Assembly (NCBI GenBank): GCA_020439745.1
Contig: JAGQSC010000025.1
Span: 186,001 to 250,000 of the forward strand
Source of the DNA: Acidobacteriota bacterium
GTDB taxonomy: Bacteria; Acidobacteriota; Holophagae; Acanthopleuribacterales; Acanthopleuribacteraceae
Direction: 5' to 3'
DNA length: 64,000 bases
How positions within the stretch are numbered: position 1 is the stretch's first letter; each line of letters opens with the position of its first letter. The position numbers and the translations under genes were made by a program. Under the pieces are notes generated by a model. That model saw only the letters and a list, made by a program, of their open reading frames with translations. It did not search any database and had not been told where the DNA came from. Positions 56,925 to 64,000 of this stretch are shown here, piece after piece.

Positions 56925-59900
56925 ATGAGTATCGTGTCCACGGCCATTAGACGCCCGGTGACCATTTCCATGATCACAGTAGGCCTATTGGCATTCGGTG
57001 TGATCGGTTTAAAGAAGTTACCGATCAATCTGCTACCAGATCTTTCGTACCCTACGTTGACCTTAGAGACCAAATACGCAGGTGCTGCACCTGAGGAAGT
57101 AGAATACCTGGTCACACGTCAGATAGAAGAAGCGGTTGCCGTGATCCCCAGGATCAAACGCACCTATTCCTCTTCCAAACCCGAATTGTCGCAGGTGACG
57201 GTGGAATTCGAATGGGGTCGCGACATGGATTTTGCGATCCTCGATGTATCCAAAAAGATCGACCTGTTGCGCTTGCCTGATGGGGTGGAAAAGCCGCGTA
57301 TCTTGCGTTACGACCCCAACCAGGATCCCATCCTTAAGGTCTCCGTCACCAGCGATGAAATGCCGCTGACCGAATTGAGGTTCTTCTGCGAAGAGGAGCT
57401 CAAGAAGCGGCTAGATGGTGTACCTGGCTTAGCTGCAGTTAAGGTGAATGGCGGCAAGGAAGAGATCATCGAGATCCGAGTGGATGAAGAAGCGCTCAAG
57501 CGATATGGCTTGGGAATTGATACGGTCACACGCCGGCTCGTTGAAGAAAATGTCAATCGCGCCGGTGGATCGCTGTATGAGAACGAAGCGCGTTACCTCG
57601 TGCGAACGCTCAACGAGTTTGTGGATATCAATGATATTCGTGGCACGATCATCACCCGCGAGGACGACCGCAAGGTAGTTCTGGGCGATGTCGCTGAAGT
57701 TACTTATGGATTCAAGGATCGTGATTTGATTTCACGAATCAATGCCAAAGAAGGCGTTGAACTCAGCTTCTATAAAGAAGGCGATGCCAATACGGTCCAG
57801 GTGAGTCGCGATCTGAAAGTGGCAGTTGCAGATCTGGAAAAGAAATTTGAAAACAAGATTGCGTTGGCCACCACGTTTGAGGGTGCAGCCTTTATTCAAA
57901 ACTCCATTGATGAAGTGATTAGCAATGCGGCGATTGGCGGTCTGATCGCGGTCATTATCTTGTTGCTTTTTTTGCGTGACATCAAGAGTACTTTGATCGT
58001 AAGCATTACGATTCCTGTCTCGGTGTTTTTGACCTTTTTCTTGATGCTTTTGACCGACGTTTCTTTGAATATTATGTCCTTGGGCGGACTGGCATTGGGC
58101 GTGGGCATGTTGGTGGACAATTCGATTGTGGTACTGGAGTCCATCTTCGTACGTCGCGGTTTTGGGGACAGCGATCTGGAAGCCGCAGATCAAGGAACCT
58201 CGCTGGTAGCAGGCGCTGTTTCCTCGTCGACGTTGACGACAATCGTGGTGTTTCTCCCTATCGTTTTCATCAAGGGCATCGCGGGCCAGCTGTTTCGCGA
58301 CCTGGGACTCACGGTAACTTATGCGCTCATCGGGTCATTGGTCGTATCGTTGACCCTCATTCCCACACTTTATGTGTTGTTTTCCAAGTTCGGTATGAAA
58401 ACTCAAGGTATTCGCATGGCCACGGATGAGACTGAGGAGAAGCCCAAAGGTCTCTATGCAGGGATCTTGGGTTGGTGCCTGCGCCATCGTTTTATGGTAG
58501 TCGCTGCCTCGATCATGTTGATTGGTGCCGGATACGTCACCATGAATCGACTGGGTGTGAATCTTATCCCCGAGATGACGCAAGGCGAATATTTCGCGCT
58601 GATTGAACTTGATGAGGGCACACCCATCGAGTCCTCCGATTCGGTGGCGGAATGGGTCGAACAGAAGATCGCCGGCTTTGATGAGATTGACGTGGTCTTT
58701 ACGACCGTAGGTGAATTCAACCAGGGTACGGATGAACGCAAGGGCGAAAACCTCGTACAGGTGAATTTTTCCCTGAAAGACAATGTAGACCAGCCAGGCG
58801 AGGTGGTGGATCGAGTGCGCGCCGTATTGAACGAGCGTCCTGAGATCCAATATCAGATTGGGACACCTTCGTACTTCAATTTCCGTACGCCCATTGAGGT
58901 TGAGATCTATAGCGATAATCAGTCCACTTTGAAAGATGCCTCCGGCCGTTTGGTTTCAGAGATGTTGGCATCAGGTCTGTTCAAAGACATTCGAACCACC
59001 GTTGCTGATGGTAATCCAGAAGTCCAAATCAAGTTTAAACGCGAGACGATGTCCAAATTGGGTCTGTCTATTGGCGATGTGTCTCAGTTGTTGCGCGACA
59101 AGATTCAGGGCACCTTGCCCACCCGACTCACGCGAAGCGGCCGGGATATCGATATCCAGGTGCGGTTGGAAAAAGGTGACCGCAGCTCACTGAAGGAACT
59201 GGATGGATTGACTGTAGGAAATCGCGACGGTCGACCCATCTTCCTGTCATCGGTCGCAGAAATCCGAACCGACATTGGACCGTCCCAGATCAGACGCGTC
59301 CAGAAAGAACGCTGTGCCGTGATTTCAGCCGACCTGACGGGTTCTGACCTGGATGCTGCTGTGGCAGCACTGAACCCCATGATCGACGATCTTTCGACGA
59401 CTCTCGGGATCGCGCTACCCAAAATTACCGGCCAGGCAGGAGAAAAGGACGATTCGTTCGGTTCCATGCTGTTTGTGATTGGCCTGGCAATCTTCCTCGT
59501 GTATCTGGTGATGGCTTCCCAATTTGAATCATTACTCTATCCCTTCCTGATCCTGTTCATTGTGCCGTTGGGCCTGGTGGGCGGACTGGTGGGGTTGTAT
59601 GTAACGGGTCTTGAAATCAGCGTGATCGCACTGATCGGTATGATCATGTTGGCAGGCATTGTGGTGAACAACGCCATTGTCTTGATTGATTACATCAACC
59701 ACCTGCGATCCAAGGGGATGGTGCTTTATGACGCGCTGCTTTTGGCAGGACAGCGTCGCTTAAGGCCGATCATGATGACGACTACGACTACGGTATTGGG
59801 CTTGGTGCCTATGGCGCTGGGTTTGGGTGAAGGTGCCGAGATGCGCACCCCGCTTGCCATCACCGTGATCGGTGGTTTGACGCTCTCGACCGCACTGACG

Positions 59901-59996
59901 TTGATTCTCATACCGGTTCTTTATGGGTTGGTGACCAAGGGTTTCGAGGTGCCGAGCGAAACGGCTGAAACCGTTCCTGACGGGGTGCTCACGTGA
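56925..59996 (+). CDS. RND efflux permease, first of two (HAE1/MdtB type)
   Basis: 1023 residues from the ATG at 56925 (GAGGAG upstream); an earlier in-frame start at 56895 lacks a site. Standard RND layout: N-terminal helix (RRPVTISMITVGLLAFGVIG), two large periplasmic loops, two sets of helices. Proton-relay helix: GGLALGVGMLVDNSIVVLES, with Asp in the expected place. The second half has GLVGGLVGLYVTGLEISVIA and LAGIVVNNAIVLIDYINHLR. It forms a trimer that pumps out drugs or other molecules. Its last bases overlap the next permease as GTGA, so the two may form a heterotrimer. Confidence 0.93.
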   Translation: MSIVSTAIRRPVTISMITVGLLAFGVIGLKKLPINLLPDLSYPTLTLETKYAGAAPEEVEYLVTRQIEEAVAVIPRIKRTYSSSKPELSQVTVEFEWGRDMDFAILDVSKKIDLLRLPDGVEKPRILRYDPNQDPILKVSVTSDEMPLTELRFFCEEELKKRLDGVPGLAAVKVNGGKEEIIEIRVDEEALKRYGLGIDTVTRRLVEENVNRAGGSLYENEARYLVRTLNEFVDINDIRGTIITREDDRKVVLGDVAEVTYGFKDRDLISRINAKEGVELSFYKEGDANTVQVSRDLKVAVADLEKKFENKIALATTFEGAAFIQNSIDEVISNAAIGGLIAVIILLLFLRDIKSTLIVSITIPVSVFLTFFLMLLTDVSLNIMSLGGLALGVGMLVDNSIVVLESIFVRRGFGDSDLEAADQGTSLVAGAVSSSTLTTIVVFLPIVFIKGIAGQLFRDLGLTVTYALIGSLVVSLTLIPTLYVLFSKFGMKTQGIRMATDETEEKPKGLYAGILGWCLRHRFMVVAASIMLIGAGYVTMNRLGVNLIPEMTQGEYFALIELDEGTPIESSDSVAEWVEQKIAGFDEIDVVFTTVGEFNQGTDERKGENLVQVNFSLKDNVDQPGEVVDRVRAVLNERPEIQYQIGTPSYFNFRTPIEVEIYSDNQSTLKDASGRLVSEMLASGLFKDIRTTVADGNPEVQIKFKRETMSKLGLSIGDVSQLLRDKIQGTLPTRLTRSGRDIDIQVRLEKGDRSSLKELDGLTVGNRDGRPIFLSSVAEIRTDIGPSQIRRVQKERCAVISADLTGSDLDAAVAALNPMIDDLSTTLGIALPKITGQAGEKDDSFGSMLFVIGLAIFLVYLVMASQFESLLYPFLILFIVPLGLVGGLVGLYVTGLEISVIALIGMIMLAGIVVNNAIVLIDYINHLRSKGMVLYDALLLAGQRRLRPIMMTTTTTVLGLVPMALGLGEGAEMRTPLAITVIGGLTLSTALTLILIPVLYGLVTKGFEVPSETAETVPDGVLT

Positions 59997-62900
59997 AAAT
60001 ATACAACCTCTCTATTTCCAGACCAGTCACCATATTCATGGGACTGGTGTGTATCATGGTATTAGGCCTGATTTCATTGCGTCAGTTGAAACTGGCGTTT
60101 CTGCCCAAAGTCGACTTTCCAGCGATGTGGGTGTACGTCAGCTATCCCAACCAGAACCCAGAAATCCTGGAACGAGAGGTAACCCGTCCGTTGGAAGAAG
60201 GTCTCTCCACCATCAAAGGTGTTAAGAAAGTGAGCTCGGACACGAGTGCGGACGACGTGCAGATACGATTGGACTTTGAATGGGGCATGACCCTGGACCT
60301 GATCCGATTGGAATTGGGCTTGAAGTTAGAGGAAATCAAGCCGCAACTGCCTAAAGATATCCGTACCATTCAGGTGTTCAGCTTTAACACAGACGACATA
60401 CCGGTGGTGCAGGGGCGAATTTCTGCGCCCGGAATCGATTTGTCTGAGAACTACGACCTGCTGGAAGAGCGCATCAAGCAGCGCATTGAGCGGGTGGCGG
60501 GTGTGGCCAAGGTGGAGTTGGGTGGCGTGCTGCCCAAGGAAGTCTCCATCGAGTTGCGCCTGGACAAGATTAAGGAACATGGCATTGATGTGGGTACGGT
60601 CATTAATCGCCTGTCCAAGGACAATATGACCCTATCCGCGGGTAAGGTGGTGACCAACGGACTCGTGTACAACGTACGGACCATGGGCAAGATCGCCAGT
60701 TTGGAGGAGTTCCAGAATCTAGTCGTTCACGAGACAGGACTGCGTTTGGTGGATGTGGCCGATATCTATTACGAAGAACCGCCTATTGGCTATCGTCGTC
60801 ATTTAGATGGCAATGCAGCCTTGGCGCTCGAGGTGTTCAAGGAGAGCTCTGCCAACACGGTTGATGTGGCCACCGAAGTGAATCACGTTATCGAAACCCA
60901 AATTGCCAACGACCCGCTGTTACAAGGCATTTCCTTGATGATCTGGGGCGATCAGGCCAAAGAAATCACCAATGGATTGCGATCGTTAAGCGAATCCGGT
61001 CTCTATGGTGCCATTTTTGCCGTATTGGTGTTGTTCTTCTTTTTGCGGCGTTTGAGCGCCACGCTGATCGTCGCAGCTGCCATACCCATCTCGGTGATCG
61101 GCGCCTTCATCCTTTTGTACGCGTTCGGATACACTCTGAACATCCTTACACTGATGGGATTGATGTTGGCTGTGGGTATGTTGGTGGACAATGCGGTGGT
61201 CGTATTGGAGTCCATCTTTCAAAAGAGTCTGGAAGGGCGTGATGCCATCACGGCGACACGAGAAGGCACCAAGGAAGTGGTTGTGGCACTGATTGCAGCT
61301 ACGTCGACCACAATGATTGTCTTCTTGTCACTGCTTGTTTCTGACAAGAACGAATTGGCAGTTTGGCTGGGATCAATTGGCCTTACTATTTGTTTCACGC
61401 TTGCGATGTCACTGCTTGTGTCCGTGACCATCATCCCACTATTTGCTTCCAAGTTCCTACACCGCGTGCCCCTTTCCGAACGCAAAGTTGGCGGTCAATG
61501 GATCTTGGATCGCTATGAACGTTTGCTGGATTGGACCTTGTCCAGACCCAAGACGACCGGAGCGATACTCATCTTATTGCTGTTGAGTATGGCTATTCCT
61601 TTCAATTTCCTTTCCAAGTTTCAGGGAACTTCGATCAAAACGGGCCGCCTTGTGATCGCCTATGATTTCCACGATTTTTTCTTTGTGTCTGATGTTGAGG
61701 ATGTGGCGGACCAAGTGGAAGCCTTTTTGGAACCCAATCGCGAGAAGTGGGGCGTCAAGTCCATCTATTCTTGGATTACGGAGAACGAATGTGTCACCTT
61801 AATGATGTTCGAAGATGAAAACATGAGTTTTGAACAATTTAAGAACATCCGCCAAGAAGTTAGAGACGGCTTGCCAGCAATTGGTGGGGTCTCGTACATG
61901 TTTGACGATGACGACAGCAACAGTGACCAGGCGATTCGGTTGCAACTGTTTGGATCGGACACACCCACATTAAAGGAAGTGGGCGAAAAGGTTGCCAATG
62001 TGATCAAGGACGTAGAAGGGTTATACGACGTCAGGTCTGGCGAAAGCAGTGGCAAGAAAGAGCTTCAGGTATCTGTCGATCGGACCAAAGCCAACGAGTA
62101 TGGTGTCAGTCCAGAACAGATTTCTGAGGTATTTGGCTTTACCCTGGGCGGTACCTATTTGCCGCGCTTCCGTTACGGCGACCGTGAACGGGATGTCACC
62201 TTAGGCCTACGCATCGAAGATCGTGCGACCATTGACGATGTGTCTCGCATCCCTTTGGGGAATGGCGTGCTTCTGGGGTCTGTCGCCCAGTTTGAATTCA
62301 AAGACCGACCCACAACCATACGGCGGGTGGATCGCAAGTCCTATCACTCCGTTCGCGGTACCTACGAAGGCGAAAACTTCAAGGCCATGATGAAGGACGT
62401 CGAAGCACGGCTCAACGAATTCGATTTCCCGGCAGGCGTGTCCTGGTCGTGGAGCGACCGAATTGTACGCGAACAAGACGAAATGGGCGACATGTTCAGT
62501 AACATCCTGCTGGCGCTGCTGTTGGTCTACATTGTTATGGCCTGTCTGTTCGAGTCATTGATTCAACCGTTGATGATCTTGTGCACCATTCCCTTTAGTT
62601 TGATCGGCGTCTTCTGGTTCCTGCTTATGACACAGACCGAATTTCATGTGATGGCAGCTATTGGGATCATGATTTTGCTCGGCGTGGTGGTGAACAATGG
62701 CATCGTCTTGATGGACCACATGAACCACCTGTGGCACAGAGGTCTGAGCTTAGAAGATGCGGTCCGCCAAGGCGCGAAAGAGCGCATACGACCCATCCTG
62801 ATGACGGCATCCACGACCGTGATTGGTCTGATTCCCATGGCCATTGGACAAAGTGGTATTGGCGATGCCTACTATTTCCCGCTTGCCAGATGCGTTATCG

Positions 62901-63058
62901 GAGGATTGGTGTCGTCAACGGTATTGACCGTAGTTGGCTTACCGCGCGTGATTCTCACCGGCTACCGATTCTGGTACTGGTTCTTGAGAAAAATTGGGGC
63001 CTCTGAACGACGAATCGAGACGTCCTATATTCACGATCCGTCCCAAGTCACGGCTTAG
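59993..63058 (+). CDS. RND efflux permease, second of two (HAE1/MdtC type)
   Basis: 1021 residues, GTG start overlapping the preceding stop (GTGA). Motifs: N-terminal ISRPVTIFMGLVCIMVLGLI, proton-relay helix LMGLMLAVGMLVDNAVVVLE, C-terminal LIQPLMILCTIPFSLIGVFW and LLGVVVNNGIVLMDHMNHLW. The two permeases differ clearly, as in MdtB/MdtC, where the pump is a mixed trimer. No TolC-like outer-membrane gene is found in the window; it must come from elsewhere. The substrate is unknown. Confidence 0.93.
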   Translation: MKIYNLSISRPVTIFMGLVCIMVLGLISLRQLKLAFLPKVDFPAMWVYVSYPNQNPEILEREVTRPLEEGLSTIKGVKKVSSDTSADDVQIRLDFEWGMTLDLIRLELGLKLEEIKPQLPKDIRTIQVFSFNTDDIPVVQGRISAPGIDLSENYDLLEERIKQRIERVAGVAKVELGGVLPKEVSIELRLDKIKEHGIDVGTVINRLSKDNMTLSAGKVVTNGLVYNVRTMGKIASLEEFQNLVVHETGLRLVDVADIYYEEPPIGYRRHLDGNAALALEVFKESSANTVDVATEVNHVIETQIANDPLLQGISLMIWGDQAKEITNGLRSLSESGLYGAIFAVLVLFFFLRRLSATLIVAAAIPISVIGAFILLYAFGYTLNILTLMGLMLAVGMLVDNAVVVLESIFQKSLEGRDAITATREGTKEVVVALIAATSTTMIVFLSLLVSDKNELAVWLGSIGLTICFTLAMSLLVSVTIIPLFASKFLHRVPLSERKVGGQWILDRYERLLDWTLSRPKTTGAILILLLLSMAIPFNFLSKFQGTSIKTGRLVIAYDFHDFFFVSDVEDVADQVEAFLEPNREKWGVKSIYSWITENECVTLMMFEDENMSFEQFKNIRQEVRDGLPAIGGVSYMFDDDDSNSDQAIRLQLFGSDTPTLKEVGEKVANVIKDVEGLYDVRSGESSGKKELQVSVDRTKANEYGVSPEQISEVFGFTLGGTYLPRFRYGDRERDVTLGLRIEDRATIDDVSRIPLGNGVLLGSVAQFEFKDRPTTIRRVDRKSYHSVRGTYEGENFKAMMKDVEARLNEFDFPAGVSWSWSDRIVREQDEMGDMFSNILLALLLVYIVMACLFESLIQPLMILCTIPFSLIGVFWFLLMTQTEFHVMAAIGIMILLGVVVNNGIVLMDHMNHLWHRGLSLEDAVRQGAKERIRPILMTASTTVIGLIPMAIGQSGIGDAYYFPLARCVIGGLVSSTVLTVVGLPRVILTGYRFWYWFLRKIGASERRIETSYIHDPSQVTA

Positions 63059-63096
63059 GTCTTATCCGCTGCTCCGATTCGATATATATTGAGGGC

Positions 63097-64000
63097 ATGA
63101 AGCGATTCACTTGTCTGTTGTTCGTTGCTGCTGGTGCCATAGCCCAAAATCAAGAAGAATATTCGGGCGCGCAGAGCTTCCAATTCGCGCTTGTGCAAGT
63201 GCCTGTATGGGTGACGGACGATCGTGGCCTGCGCGTGGAGGACCTCAAACAGAAGGACTTTGAGCTGTGGGTGGACCACAAGCGCGTCAAGGTGGAAAAG
63301 TGGTTGCGCAGTTTTTCCGAGCCCCTTGAGTTGGTGTTTCTGATGGACGTCTCCGGCAGTATGGCGCTGGGCCAAAAATACGGCGCCTCGGTGGATGGTC
63401 TCAATTACGTGGTTCGGAATTTGATGACCGGCGACGCATGGCGATGCATCGTGTTCGGCGAACAGGCTTTGGGCGAAATCGCCGATTCCGACCGGCCTGG
63501 CGATCTGGAACAGCTAAACCGAATTGAGCCTTATGGAAAAACGGCACTCTATGACGTGCTAAGCAAGGCGAACACGTTTTTCGAGGGTAAGAATCTGGGC
63601 AACCGAGCGGTAGTGCTATTTACCGATGGCAACGATACCAGCAGTGATATGACCGAAGAAGAAATGTTGGCTGTTCTTTCAGTTCTGGACGTACCCGTGT
63701 TTGTCTTGGGCATCGCCGATGGGTTCATACCAGAAGAGCCAAACACAGAGGAGCCCATGAATCAGGCTAGTTTGCGGGCGATATCTGAGATTAGTGGCGG
63801 GATTACCCTTATTGCTCACAATGCCGATGAGTTTCCTCGTTTTGTGGCGGATCTCAGACGCCACCTTCGCGCCCATTACCTGCTTTCGTTCACGGTGGAA
63901 CGAGGATCAGGCGAGCGTAGGCATGGCATTGAAGTGCGTTTGAGAAAGAAGAAAAAGTCGGCCATTCGACACCGCAAAGGCTATGTGGGCCTTCAACCTG
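63097..64000 (+). CDS. VWFA-related acidobacterial secreted protein, 3' end outside window
   Basis: 301 codons visible before the window ends, with no stop, so the C-terminus is missing. GAGGG precedes the ATG at 63097. Signal peptide MKRFTCLLFVAAGAIAQ, a strand region (VPVWVTDDRGLRVEDLKQKD, typical of the acidobacterial 'VWFA-related' family), and the VWA domain with MIDAS motif FLMDVSGSMALG, then the Thr/Asp segments KTALYDVLSK and VVLFTDGNDTSSD. Such proteins bind ligands through a metal ion. It lies 38 bases after the RND genes on the same strand, so it could be read from that operon. Confidence 0.88.
   Translation, partial: MKRFTCLLFVAAGAIAQNQEEYSGAQSFQFALVQVPVWVTDDRGLRVEDLKQKDFELWVDHKRVKVEKWLRSFSEPLELVFLMDVSGSMALGQKYGASVDGLNYVVRNLMTGDAWRCIVFGEQALGEIADSDRPGDLEQLNRIEPYGKTALYDVLSKANTFFEGKNLGNRAVVLFTDGNDTSSDMTEEEMLAVLSVLDVPVFVLGIADGFIPEEPNTEEPMNQASLRAISEISGGITLIAHNADEFPRFVADLRRHLRAHYLLSFTVERGSGERRHGIEVRLRKKKKSAIRHRKGYVGLQP

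Noticed and set aside
1-64000. CRISPR array, prophage or insertion sequence
   Set aside because: No regularly spaced direct repeats of 24-40 bases, no transposase, integrase or phage structural gene was seen; the only tandem repeat is the short element at 49239-49332.

Overview
The window looks like a chromosomal piece of a Gram-negative, probably marine, heterotrophic bacterium of the phylum Acidobacteriota, most likely the Holophagae/Acanthopleuribacter side. This is inferred from gene families only: an Oar-like TonB receptor with an N-terminal carboxypeptidase-regulatory-like domain, a von Willebrand protein of the 'VWFA-related Acidobacterial' type, a membrane Ser/Thr kinase with kinesin-light-chain-like TPRs, sulfatase-TPR and FG-GAP/ASPIC-UnbV (CRTAC1-like) proteins, and many secreted or lipoprotein products. 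Genes are dense, with about 53 protein genes supported here, one tRNA-Ser(CGA), and no IS element, phage gene or CRISPR array.

Layout. 1-1680: 5' part of a secreted M36 (fungalysin) metalloprotease. 1955-3793: a three-gene extracytoplasmic redox operon (barrel-like protein, FMN-binding protein with a flavinylation motif, small His-containing membrane protein) behind a strong promoter overlapped by a Fur-box-like sequence. 3856-5291: AraC/GyrI regulator and SRPBCC protein. 5608-9154: DUF4331 protein, TPR protein, ECF sigma factor and ChrR-like zinc/cupin anti-sigma, with a TGATCC-type ECF promoter candidate in front. 9306-12941: secreted proteins, including a three-repeat protein split by a one-base frameshift. 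13043-18951: Ser/Thr kinase-TPR, NTF2-like protein and a CadC-like regulator-TPR. 18954-22036: HIT protein and ABC exporter, divergent from a TetR gene with a perfect palindromic operator. 22176-30033: proC, DEAD-box helicase, Cys-rich secreted protein, mltA, small monooxygenase-like protein, an orphan PycTM/DUF5706 membrane protein, a beta-propeller and glutamyl-Q tRNA(Asp) synthetase. 30086-34915: a TPR::FG-GAP fusion divergent from a sulfatase-TPR lipoprotein. 35187-38998: TonB receptor and LURP-one/scramblase-like protein.

39044-48920 is the most unusual region: one apparent minus-strand operon encoding a rhodanese lipoprotein, a COX2-like lipoprotein whose CuA ligands are largely lost, then FG-GAP, TPR, FG-GAP, TPR, FG-GAP genes joined by overlapping stop/start codons, and a 38-codon ORF with a perfect ribosome binding site at the end. 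The fused version at 30086-32698 independently supports a functional link between TPR and FG-GAP/UnbV proteins. I consider this the best candidate for an undescribed cell-envelope system.

48981-51383 holds tRNA-Ser, a palindromic repeat element, a PQQ-like propeller, a DUF1801 protein and a 55-codon gene with its own terminator. 51823-55557 holds a secreted protein and outer-membrane barrel pair, and a diheme cytochrome c with a Cys-containing partner. 55742-63058 is an MdtABC-like RND efflux operon with one adaptor and two permeases. A truncated VWA protein ends the window. All function calls come from reading motifs; no database search was possible.
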